A stretch of 25,847 nucleotides of DNA from CTSOIL-112 sp049291875 (lineage in GTDB: Bacteria > Pseudomonadota > Gammaproteobacteria > Burkholderiales > Burkholderiaceae), in assembly GCA_049291875.1 (NCBI GenBank), contig JBATQE010000053.1, positions 1 through 25,847 on the forward strand. Direction: 5' to 3'. This document shows, in pieces, positions 15,038 to 22,773 of this stretch. A model generated the notes under the pieces. That model was not told where the DNA came from, searched no databases, and worked only from the letters and a program-made list of their open reading frames with translations. The position numbers were made by a program, and so were the translations under genes. Every line of letters begins with the position of its first letter. The stretch's first letter is position 1.

Positions 15038-15059
15038 CGCGCAGAGCGCGTAATTTTTT
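15038..15059 (+). terminator. Attenuator-like hairpin before mglB
   Basis: A 5-bp all-GC stem CGCGC (15038-15042) / GCGCG (15046-15050), 3-nt loop, is followed by TAATTTTTT. It ends right at the mglB ribosome site. It could be a weak intrinsic terminator or a structure limiting translation. Confidence 0.45.
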
Positions 15060-15071
15060 GGAGAATGTACA

Positions 15072-16139
15072 ATGAAAAAACTATTGACCTTGGGTTTAGC
15101 AGTTGCAAGTGCAGTAACCATGATGGCTTGCGGCGGTAAGCAGGCTGAGAAGAAGCCAGCTGATGCAGCACCTGCGGCTGGCGCTGCGCCTGCGGCAGAG
15201 ATGCCGATGATTGGTGTAACCATTTATAAATACGATGACAACTTCATGTCATTCGTGCGTCGTGCGATCGAAACCTTGTCAGCAGGCAAAGCCACTTTGT
15301 CTATGAACGACTCGCAAAACGACCAAGCGAAACAAAATAACCAAGTAGATACCATGATTGCCAAAGGCGCGAAATCATTGGCGATTAACTTGGTTGACCC
15401 GCAAGCGGCGGCTACCGTTATTTCCAAAGCAAAAACGGCGAATTTGCCCGTGGTGTTCTTTAACAAAGAACCAAAAGCAGACGTTTTGGCTGCGTGCGAC
15501 AAATGCTGGTATGTCGGTACTAAATCCGAAGAATCAGGCATTTTGCAAGGTCAGTTGATCGCTAAAGAATGGGCTGCCAACAAAGCTAAATGGGACAAAA
15601 ATAAAGACGGCAAAATCCAAATGGTGATTTTGAAAGGTGAGCCGGGTCACCCAGACGCAGAAGCACGTACCACATTCATGCAAGAAGAGTTGAAAAAAGC
15701 CGGTATCGAAGTGGAAGTACTCGAATTGCAAACCGCGATGTGGGACACTGCTAAAGCGAACAACTTGATGGACGCTTGGCAAGCCAAACACGGCGATAAA
15801 ATTGAATTTGTTGTAGCGAATAACGACGGTATGGCGATGGGTGCACTCAACTCATTGCAAGCCAAAGGCTACTTCAAAGACGGCAAATTCATGCCGGTAG
15901 TCGGTGTAGACGCGATTCCTGACGCTTTGGCGAAAATCAAGAGCGGTGAAATGGTCGGTACCGTATTGAACGACGCGAAAAACCAAGGTAAAGCGACTTT
16001 TGAGTTGGCTCTGAATGCTGCAACGGGTAAAGACCCATTGGCAGGTACTTCATGGAAACTCGATGGTAAAGCGGTTCGCGTACCATACGTGATCGTGACC
16101 AAAGACAATTTGCAAGTCGGCGAAGACGCTTACAAATAA
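15072..16139 (+). CDS. mglB: Galactose/glucose-binding protein MglB, lipoprotein form
   Basis: The substrate receptor of the Mgl ABC importer. The 355-aa product matches the E. coli galactose-binding protein closely: IYKYDDNF (Asp14 equivalent), FFNKEP (Asn91), GHPDAEAR (His152, Asp154, Arg158), ANNDGMAMG (Asn211), GVDAIP (Asp236) and LNDAKNQ (Asn256). The EF-hand-like calcium site DKNKDGKIQ is intact. Unlike the free periplasmic E. coli protein, the signal ends in VTMMAC followed by GGK and an Ala/Pro-rich spacer of about 20 residues, so it is probably a lipid-anchored protein. The insert CDKC replaces a Tyr/Ala stretch in the E. coli protein. It is first in the operon, with hairpins after it. 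Confidence 0.95.
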   Translation: MKKLLTLGLAVASAVTMMACGGKQAEKKPADAAPAAGAAPAAEMPMIGVTIYKYDDNFMSFVRRAIETLSAGKATLSMNDSQNDQAKQNNQVDTMIAKGAKSLAINLVDPQAAATVISKAKTANLPVVFFNKEPKADVLAACDKCWYVGTKSEESGILQGQLIAKEWAANKAKWDKNKDGKIQMVILKGEPGHPDAEARTTFMQEELKKAGIEVEVLELQTAMWDTAKANNLMDAWQAKHGDKIEFVVANNDGMAMGALNSLQAKGYFKDGKFMPVVGVDAIPDALAKIKSGEMVGTVLNDAKNQGKATFELALNAATGKDPLAGTSWKLDGKAVRVPYVIVTKDNLQVGEDAYK

Positions 16140-16149
16140 TTGAAACCAC

Positions 16150-16238
16150 AAACGATGTCATTGCAAAGTGACATCGTTTTGTTTCATGCGAGACAAAAGA
16201 AGTTGCGGTCGATGTTTCAACAAACGTTGCCGCAACTT
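16150..16238 (+). repeat. Two tandem hairpins between mglB and mglA
   Basis: Hairpin 1 has a 10-11 bp stem, AACGATGTCA (16151-16160) / TGACATCGTT (16169-16178), with the tail TTTTGTTT. Hairpin 2 is AAGTTGCGG (16200-16208) / CCGCAACTT (16230-16238), extended inside by ATGTTT / AAACGT. As in other binding-protein operons, such structures would stabilise the mglB mRNA and reduce readthrough into mglA, giving excess receptor. Confidence 0.75.
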
Positions 16239-16264
16239 TCATAAGTACAAAAGTCGGAGGGACT

Positions 16265-17791
16265 ATGGCTGTTTCTGAAAATGTCCACAGCAATCAAAAC
16301 CCCAGTTACCTGCTCTCAATGCAGGGCATTTCGAAAAGCTTTCCGGGGGTTAAGGCACTGGACGATGTGCATCTGAATGTTCGTCCGGGTACGGTTCATG
16401 CACTCATGGGCGAAAACGGCGCGGGCAAATCCACGCTGATGAAATGCTTGTTCGGTATCTACCATCCCGATGCAGGCGAAGTATTATTAGATGGTCAAAA
16501 AATTCAATTCACCAATGCCAAACAGGCGCTCGAATCGGGTGTGGCAATGGTGCATCAAGAGCTCAATCAAGTGCGTCAGGCATCTATCGTTGACAATATT
16601 TGGTTGGGACGTTTCCCTAAAAAGGGCTTGTTCACAGACGAAGCGAAAGCCTACCAAGACACCAAAGAGATTTTTAAATCGCTGGATATTCAGCTCGATC
16701 CGCACACCAAAGTCGGCGATTTGTCAGTATCCGCGATGCAGATGGTGGAAATTGCCAAAGCCGTTTCCTATCACTCCAAAGTATTGGTGCTGGACGAGCC
16801 GACTTCCTCTTTGACTGAGAAAGAAGTGGCGCATTTGTTCCGCATCATCGACACGCTCAAAGAACGCGGCGTCGGCATCGTCTATATCTCGCACAAGATG
16901 GAAGAAATTCTGAAAATTGCCGACGATGTGACGGTGATGCGTGATGGTCAATGGGTCGCGACGGAGCGAGCCGAAAATCTGACCACCGACAAAATCATCA
17001 GTTTGATGGTGGGGCGTGATTTGACGCACCGCTTCCCACCGAAAACCAATAAACCGGCTGAAACGATTCTTGAGGTCAAAGGGTTGACTGCATTGAATCA
17101 ACCATCGATTCAGGATGTCACTTTCAATCTGCACAAAGGCGAGATTTTGGGTGTGGCCGGTCTGGTCGGCTCCAAACGCACGGAAATCGTTGAAACCTTG
17201 TTCGGTCTGCGTCCGATTAAATCCGGTGACATCTTGCTACATGGTAAGAAAATCCGCAATCGCGACAGCCGCGCAGCCACCGAGAACGGTTTTGCCTTGG
17301 TGACTGAGGAGCGTCGTCAAACCGGTATTTTCAGTATGCTGGATATCAACTTCAACTCCACCATTGCCAATATGGGGCACTACGTGAAGTTTGGTATCTT
17401 GAGCGATAAACAACGTGGCAAAGACACCAAATGGGTGATTGACTCGATGCGTGTGAAAACCCCGAATCAAAAAACGCAAATCGGTACATTGTCCGGCGGT
17501 AATCAGCAAAAAGTGATTTTGGGTCGCTGGCTGTTGACCGGTCCGGAGGTATTGATGCTGGATGAGCCGACGCGCGGGATTGACGTGGGTGCGAAATATG
17601 AGATTTACCAGTTGATGATTGATTTGGCGAACAAAGACAAAGGTATCATCATGATCTCATCCGAAATGCCGGAGTTGCTCGGCGTGACGGATCGCATTTT
17701 GGTCATGAGTAATGGTCGCGTTGCTGGTATCGTCAATACCGCAGAAACCACGCAAGAAGAAATTATGGCTTTATCGGCCAAATACTTGTAA
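16265..17791 (+). CDS. mglA: Galactose/methyl-galactoside ABC transporter ATP-binding protein
   Basis: The cytoplasmic double ATPase of the Mgl importer. At 508 aa it has two ABC domains. The first has a full Walker A GENGAGKST (49-57), signature LSVSAMQ (153-159) and Walker B VLVLDEPTSS (173-182). The second has the degenerate P-loop GLVGSKRTE (299-307) usual for this carbohydrate-importer class, a canonical LSGGNQQKV (409-417) and Walker B VLMLDEPTRG (429-438). This asymmetry is normal for MglA/RbsA-type proteins. AGTCGGAGG at 16252-16260 is the ribosome site. mglC follows after 26 bases. Confidence 0.97.
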   Translation: MAVSENVHSNQNPSYLLSMQGISKSFPGVKALDDVHLNVRPGTVHALMGENGAGKSTLMKCLFGIYHPDAGEVLLDGQKIQFTNAKQALESGVAMVHQELNQVRQASIVDNIWLGRFPKKGLFTDEAKAYQDTKEIFKSLDIQLDPHTKVGDLSVSAMQMVEIAKAVSYHSKVLVLDEPTSSLTEKEVAHLFRIIDTLKERGVGIVYISHKMEEILKIADDVTVMRDGQWVATERAENLTTDKIISLMVGRDLTHRFPPKTNKPAETILEVKGLTALNQPSIQDVTFNLHKGEILGVAGLVGSKRTEIVETLFGLRPIKSGDILLHGKKIRNRDSRAATENGFALVTEERRQTGIFSMLDINFNSTIANMGHYVKFGILSDKQRGKDTKWVIDSMRVKTPNQKTQIGTLSGGNQQKVILGRWLLTGPEVLMLDEPTRGIDVGAKYEIYQLMIDLANKDKGIIMISSEMPELLGVTDRILVMSNGRVAGIVNTAETTQEEIMALSAKYL

Positions 17792-17817
17792 TCGCAAGAG
17801 TATGTTAGGAGAAAAAA

Positions 17818-18849
17818 ATGAGTAAAGCTTTAACGAGTAAGTCGATAGGTCAGTTTTTACTGGACAATGCGATTACCATCGTTTTGTTACTGTTGGTGGC
17901 AGTGTTTGTGTACAACGACCCGAGCTTCCTGTCGCTGGTCAACTTGACCAATATTTTGTCGCAGGCTTCGACCAACGTGATTATTGCCTTGGGTGTGGCC
18001 GGTCTGATCGTGACGCAGGGTACGGACTTGTCCGCCGGTCGCATGGTGGGTTTGTCCGCGGTTGTGGCGGCATCATTACTGCAATCACCGGATAATGTGA
18101 GCCGTATGTACCAGCATTTGCCGGGCATTTTAGCGAATCAATATATCATTGTTGCCTTGATTGTCGCCTGTATCATCACCGCGTTCTTGGGCTTTTTGAA
18201 TGGTTTCGTGATCGCCAAATTGAAAGTGACGCCGTTCATTACCACCTTGGGTTCGATGATTATCATCTACGGTTTGTCATCCATGTATGTCGATCGTGAG
18301 CCGATGGGTGCGCAACCGATTGGTGGTTTGGCCACGCACTATACCGAGTTTGCACAGGGTGGTTTTCGCATCGGTAGCTTGATGGTGCCGTATCTGGTGA
18401 TCTACGCCACGGCTGTGACCATTTTTATGTGGATTCTGTGGAACAAAACGCGCTTTGGTAAAAACCTGTTCGCGGTCGGTGGCAATCCCGAAGCAGCAGC
18501 GGTATCGGGCGTGAATATCACCAAAACATTGCTGATCGTTTATACCTTGGCCGGTGCCTTGTACGGTTTTGCCGGTACCTTGGAAGCGGCGCGTGTCGGC
18601 TCTGCCACCAATAACACCGGTAATATGTACGAGTTGGACGCAATCGCAGCCTGCGTGGTCGGTGGCGTGTCGTTCAGTGGCGGTGTGGGTAAAATCAGCG
18701 GCGTGGTCATCGGTGTGTTGATGTTCCAAGTCATTAGCTACGGTTTGAACTTCTCCGGTGTATCGCCATACTGGCAATATGTGATCAAAGGTCTGATCAT
18801 CATCTCTGCCGTTGCTTTGGATACCCGTAAATATCTGAAGAAAACCTAA
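17818..18849 (+). CDS. mglC: Galactose/methyl-galactoside ABC transporter permease
   Basis: The membrane channel of the Mgl importer. The 343-aa product is very hydrophobic with about eight to ten predicted membrane segments (for example residues 18-32, 52-66, 109-131, 139-155). Family landmarks are VTQGTDLSAGRMVGLSAVV (65-83), LKVTPFITTLGSM (135-147), FAVGGNPEAAAVSGVN and the C-terminal VVGGVSFSGGVGKISG, which belong to the BPD_transp_2 (ribose/galactose) permeases. TAGGAG precedes ATG 17818. It completes mglBAC; galK follows after a gap with two hairpins. Confidence 0.97.
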   Translation: MSKALTSKSIGQFLLDNAITIVLLLLVAVFVYNDPSFLSLVNLTNILSQASTNVIIALGVAGLIVTQGTDLSAGRMVGLSAVVAASLLQSPDNVSRMYQHLPGILANQYIIVALIVACIITAFLGFLNGFVIAKLKVTPFITTLGSMIIIYGLSSMYVDREPMGAQPIGGLATHYTEFAQGGFRIGSLMVPYLVIYATAVTIFMWILWNKTRFGKNLFAVGGNPEAAAVSGVNITKTLLIVYTLAGALYGFAGTLEAARVGSATNNTGNMYELDAIAACVVGGVSFSGGVGKISGVVIGVLMFQVISYGLNFSGVSPYWQYVIKGLIIISAVALDTRKYLKKT

Positions 18850-18861
18850 TGACACTTCGGT

Positions 18862-18925
18862 AGCCAGAGCTTTCTGGCTGCAGAATCAAAGGGCACGGGT
18901 TTCAGAGATGAAACACCGTGCCTTT
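18862..18925 (+). repeat. Two hairpins between mglC and galK
   Basis: Hairpin 1 is a perfect 7-bp stem AGCCAGA (18862-18868) / TCTGGCT (18873-18879) with loop GCTT. Hairpin 2 is long, AAAGG-CACGG-GTTTC pairing with GAAAC-CCGTG-CCTTT across 18888-18925 with two single-base bulges and a 6-nt loop. There is no long T-run after it, so it is more likely a processing or stability element, or an incomplete terminator, than a full stop between transport and catabolic genes. Confidence 0.7.
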
Positions 18926-18942
18926 GTACTTAAGGGGGAAAT

Positions 18943-20115
18943 ATGGATTTAACACAACTCAAACAACAATTCCAAGGCTATTTTAACGAGGCAGCGAGCT
19001 ACGTTGCCTTTGCACCCGGGCGCGTGAATCTGATCGGTGAATATACGGATTTTAACGGCGGTTATGTATTTCCCTGTGCTTTGGGTAACGGCACATACGC
19101 CTTGGCCTCCAAACGCACCGATCGCACGGTGCGCGTGGTCTCGGTGAACTTTGAATCCGTCGGCATCATCGACTTTGCCTTGGATGATTTGGTGTTTGAT
19201 AAACAGCGCCACTGGGCGAATTATCCCGCCGGTGTGTTCGCCATGCTGATGGCGGATGGTGTGCGCTTCGCACATGGCTTGAATATTTTGTTCGCGGGCG
19301 ATATTCCGAATGGCGCGGGCTTGTCCTCCAGCGCGTCCATCGAATTGGTGACGGCAGTGTTGCTGCGCGAAGTGTATGGCTTTGAGCGCACGCAGTTGCA
19401 GTTGGTGCAACTGTCGCAACGCTCGGAAAATCAGTTCAACGGCATGAACTGCGGCATCATGGATCAATTTGCCTCGGGCATGGGGCGCGCCGATCATGCC
19501 TTGTTATTGAACACCGCGACGCTGGACTATCAAACCGTGCCAGTGCAATTGGGCGAGCAATACATCTTGCTGATCGCCAATACCAATAAGCGCCGCGAAT
19601 TGGCCGACTCGAAATACAACGAGCGCCGCGCCGAGTGCGAAGCCGCATTGGCCGATTTGCAAACTGTGGTTCCGATCAAGGTGCTGTGCGAATTGACGGT
19701 GGCGCAGTTTGCGCAACACGAACACGTCATTCAAAACGATTTGGCTCGCCAACGCGCGCGCCATGTGATTGGCGATAATCAGCGTACTTTGCAGGCCGTG
19801 AGTGCGCTCACATCGGGAGATATCTCGACGTTTGGGCAATTGCTCAATGCCTCGCATCGCTCGCTGCGCGATGATTTTGCCGTGACGGGCGAGCATTTGG
19901 ATGCACTGGTGCAGGCGGCATGGGATCACGGTGCGGTCGGTGCACGCATGACCGGCGCGGGTTTTGGCGGATGCAGTGTGATGATCGTGCGTACGGATGA
20001 GTTGGAGGCATTCAAGCAAAATGTGGCGCAGCAATACGAATCAGCCACCGGCATGGCGCCGACGTTTTACGACGTGCGCATTGGTGACGGTGCGCGTATG
20101 CTCGAATCTGCATAA
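18943..20115 (+). CDS. galK: Galactokinase
   Basis: GalK phosphorylates alpha-D-galactose to galactose-1-phosphate with ATP, the first Leloir step. The 390-aa GHMP kinase shows motif 1 at 26-40 (GRVNLIGEYTDFNGG), the ATP-binding loop PNGAGLSSSAS (about 123-133), the catalytic Asp region GMNCGIMDQFAS and the C-terminal GARMTGAGFGGCSV. Most family members read E-H-x-D in motif 1; here the His is Tyr34. Human GALK1 H44Y at this position lowers activity, yet Tyr also appears, as I recall, in some Clostridia enzymes, so this is probably a clade variant. AGGGGGAAAT precedes the ATG. Confidence 0.95.
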   Translation: MDLTQLKQQFQGYFNEAASYVAFAPGRVNLIGEYTDFNGGYVFPCALGNGTYALASKRTDRTVRVVSVNFESVGIIDFALDDLVFDKQRHWANYPAGVFAMLMADGVRFAHGLNILFAGDIPNGAGLSSSASIELVTAVLLREVYGFERTQLQLVQLSQRSENQFNGMNCGIMDQFASGMGRADHALLLNTATLDYQTVPVQLGEQYILLIANTNKRRELADSKYNERRAECEAALADLQTVVPIKVLCELTVAQFAQHEHVIQNDLARQRARHVIGDNQRTLQAVSALTSGDISTFGQLLNASHRSLRDDFAVTGEHLDALVQAAWDHGAVGARMTGAGFGGCSVMIVRTDELEAFKQNVAQQYESATGMAPTFYDVRIGDGARMLESA

Positions 20116-20143
20116 GAAAAACTAAATAAAGGAAGGTCATCTC

Positions 20144-21655
20144 ATGACGCAAATGGAGGTCAATCACGCACTGTATACCCTGATGCGCTACGGGCGCGAG
20201 CAGGGACTGTATGCAGCGGCGGATGAATACGAGGTGCGCCACCGATTGCTGGCGGTATTGCAATTGGATGCGTGGCCGGATGACGGCGAGGCGCAGTTGG
20301 TTGCATTGGGGCATATTCAGTCGGTGCTGGATGTGTTGGTGGCCGATGCGTTTGTGCGCGGGGTGATTCCCAACGACGGTATCACGCAGTACGATTTGCT
20401 TGATACCGCGCTGATGGGCTGTTTGGTGGCGGCGCCGTCGGTGATTCAAGCCGCATTTGCGCATGAATACGCGAGCAGTCCGCAGGCGGCGACGCGGTAT
20501 TTTTACCAGCAGTCGCGCGCGAGTAATTACATTCGCATGGCGCGTGTGGCGAAAAACAATTGCTGGAAACACGGCTGTGCCTATGGTGAATTGGACATCA
20601 CGATCAACCTGTCCAAGCCGGAAAAAGATCCGAAAGCGATCATTGCCGCAGGGCAAGCCAAAAGCGCTTCGTACCCGAAATGTCTGCTGTGCCGTGAGAA
20701 CGAAGGCTACGCGGGGCGCGTCGATCATCCGGCGCGGCAGAATCTGCGCTTGATTCCATTGACGCTGAACAATGAACAATGGTTCTTGCAGTATTCGCCG
20801 TATGAGTATTACAACGAGCATTGTATCGTACTCAAGGCAGAGCACGAGCCGATGAAACTGACACGCGCGACTTTTGTACGTTTACTGGATTTTGTCGCGC
20901 TGTTCCCGCATTACTTCCTCGGCTCGAACGCTGATTTGCCGATTGTCGGCGGTTCGATCTTGAGCCACGACCACTTTCAGGGTGGCTGTTACGAGTTCGC
21001 CATGAGCCGCGCCGAGGTGGAGCGCACCTTTGTTTGGCCGAAATATGCGGATATCGAAGTGCAGCAATTGATTTGGCCGATGAGCGTGCTGCGACTGCGT
21101 GGCCAAAATGCGGCGCAGTTGGTCGATGCGGCGGATGAATTGTTGAACAATTGGTGCGGGTACAGCGACGCGGCGGTGGGGATTTTGGCGCAGACCCATG
21201 ACACGCCACACAATACCGTCACCCCGATTGCGCGCATGCGCGCGGGTGTGTTTGAACTGGATTTGGTACTGCGCAATAACCGCACGAGCGACGAGCATCC
21301 GCTGGGAATTTTTCATCCGCATACAGAGCTGCACCACATCAAAAAAGAAAACATCGGTTTGATCGAAGTGATGGGCTTGGCGGTTTTACCCGACCGTTTG
21401 CAGACGGCGTTGCAGCATTTGGCGGCGTGTTTGCGCGGTGAAGATACATTGTCGAACCATCCTGAGCTGGCGGTGCACGCGGATTGGTTCGCGCAGATTG
21501 CGCCGAATTATGTCGCTGGTAGCGACGCCCAAGCCTATCTGAAATCCGCGATTGGCGAGGTATTTGTGCAGGTTTTGACCGACGCGGGCGTGTACAAACG
21601 CGACGCGGCGGGGCAGGCAGGCTTTGCGCGCTTTATCGAACAGTTGATTCAGTAA
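20144..21655 (+). CDS. galT: UDP-glucose--hexose-1-phosphate uridylyltransferase, class II (Firmicutes type)
   Basis: GalT exchanges UMP between UDP-glucose and galactose-1-phosphate. At 503 aa this is the long class II enzyme typical of Bacilli and Clostridia, not the about 350-aa class I form (HPHPHGQ) normal in proteobacteria. Class II features include DGITQYDLLD, TRYFYQQSRASNYIRM, DITINLSKPEKDPKAI, CLLCRENEGYAGR (180-192), YNEHCIVL, and GGSILSHDHFQGG (269-281), which holds the catalytic His region. The start has AGGAAGG at 20131-20137. It follows galK after 28 bases. The class II type in this genome points to horizontal transfer. Confidence 0.95.
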   Translation: MTQMEVNHALYTLMRYGREQGLYAAADEYEVRHRLLAVLQLDAWPDDGEAQLVALGHIQSVLDVLVADAFVRGVIPNDGITQYDLLDTALMGCLVAAPSVIQAAFAHEYASSPQAATRYFYQQSRASNYIRMARVAKNNCWKHGCAYGELDITINLSKPEKDPKAIIAAGQAKSASYPKCLLCRENEGYAGRVDHPARQNLRLIPLTLNNEQWFLQYSPYEYYNEHCIVLKAEHEPMKLTRATFVRLLDFVALFPHYFLGSNADLPIVGGSILSHDHFQGGCYEFAMSRAEVERTFVWPKYADIEVQQLIWPMSVLRLRGQNAAQLVDAADELLNNWCGYSDAAVGILAQTHDTPHNTVTPIARMRAGVFELDLVLRNNRTSDEHPLGIFHPHTELHHIKKENIGLIEVMGLAVLPDRLQTALQHLAACLRGEDTLSNHPELAVHADWFAQIAPNYVAGSDAQAYLKSAIGEVFVQVLTDAGVYKRDAAGQAGFARFIEQLIQ

Positions 21656-21668
21656 GGTATTATGGCTT

Positions 21669-22748
21669 ATGCAAAGAGTAGCTATCCGGTCGTTTGAAAC
21701 ACAGATCGCAGCGCACACCGTCACGGTGTATGAGTTGCGCTGTGCTTCGGGCTTTAGCGTACAGTTGATGAACTGGGGTGCGAGTGTGTTGGACATTCGC
21801 ATGCCCGATAAAACGGGGCAAATCGAAAGTGTCGTGCTGGGTTTTGCCGACATGAATGACTACGCACACAATCCGTCGTATCTGGGTGCAACTATCGGAC
21901 GCACGGCAGGGCGCATTGCGCGGGGTCGTTATGCAGTGAATGGCATGGTGCAGCAACTGCCGCTCACTCAAGGCGCGCATGTGTTGCACGGCGGATCGAA
22001 CGCGATGTCGCATCAATTGTGGCAGCACCGCGCGCAGCAATTGCCCGATGGCCGTGCGCAGGTGGTATTTTCGCTGCTAAGTCCAGCGGGTGAAAATGGC
22101 TACGCCAGTAATTTGGCGATTGAGCTGACGTATACTTTGGATCAGGCGCAGCGCTTGACGCTGCACTATCGTGCGACGACCGATGCGCCGACATTGTGTA
22201 ATCTCACGCACCACAGTTATTTCAATTTGTCGGGCAATGCGCGTGATACGGTTCACGCGCATCAGCTGCACATCCATGCGGATGCCGTGTGTGCGATGAG
22301 TGACGAGCTGCTGGTCAATGGTGATGAATGGGTGGTGGCGTGCAGCGATTTTGACTACCGCCGGTCGCGCGCTGTGGCGGATATATTGAACAGCGGCGAC
22401 CCGCGCATCACGCAGGCGCGAGGCGTTGACCACTATTTTATTTTTGACCGCGTGGATACGGCGCGTGCGCAAGTGACGCTGTGCGAGCCGAACAGCGGGC
22501 GGCGTTTGCGCGTGTACACCGATCAGCCGTGCGCGGTGCTGTATGCGCATAATTATGCGGCGGGCGAACGCTTGCGTGATGGTGTGGAGGGGCGACCCTA
22601 CGATGCGCTGTGCATCGAAACGCAATTGTGCCCACACCGAGCGAAAAGCAACGGCGACCATCCGGCTCGGCTGTTGCCCGATGAAGAATACCGTCACGAG
22701 TGCGTTTACGCATTTGATGTGATGAATTCAAATGGCGAACTCAAGTGA
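21669..22748 (+). CDS. galM: Aldose 1-epimerase (galactose mutarotase)
   Basis: GalM interconverts beta- and alpha-D-galactose, needed because beta-galactosidase releases the beta anomer while GalK uses the alpha one. The 359-aa protein shows LGATIGRTAGRIARGRY (72-88), LHGG (106-109), catalytic acid His182 in NLTHHSYFNL, GVDHYF and the catalytic base Glu317 in CIETQ. No signal peptide is seen, so it is cytoplasmic. TAAGG at 21653-21657 lies 11 bases before the ATG. It begins 13 bases after galT and is followed 25 bases later by the GH42 gene, making a tight catabolic cluster. Confidence 0.95.
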   Translation: MQRVAIRSFETQIAAHTVTVYELRCASGFSVQLMNWGASVLDIRMPDKTGQIESVVLGFADMNDYAHNPSYLGATIGRTAGRIARGRYAVNGMVQQLPLTQGAHVLHGGSNAMSHQLWQHRAQQLPDGRAQVVFSLLSPAGENGYASNLAIELTYTLDQAQRLTLHYRATTDAPTLCNLTHHSYFNLSGNARDTVHAHQLHIHADAVCAMSDELLVNGDEWVVACSDFDYRRSRAVADILNSGDPRITQARGVDHYFIFDRVDTARAQVTLCEPNSGRRLRVYTDQPCAVLYAHNYAAGERLRDGVEGRPYDALCIETQLCPHRAKSNGDHPARLLPDEEYRHECVYAFDVMNSNGELK

Positions 22749-22773
22749 CGAACTCAACGAAGGAGGAGCGAGT

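Larger units (their letters stand above)
14707..15071 (+). other. 365-bp AT-rich control region and leader of mgl genes
   Basis: No gene is seen here. The first 190 bp are very AT-rich with no clear hairpin terminator for the hemerythrin gene. The second half holds a candidate promoter with a palindrome over its -35 (14900-14934), a small hairpin TTCGG/CCGAA at 15005-15023, the terminator-like hairpin at 15038-15059 and the ribosome site GGAG at 15060-15063. I looked for a CRP-type TGTGA-N6-TCACA site and did not find a convincing one. Confidence 0.7.

Noticed and set aside
20012..20845. Minus-strand frame opposite galK and galT
   Set aside because: No family motif, Arg/His-rich composition, and the plus-strand genes are intact.
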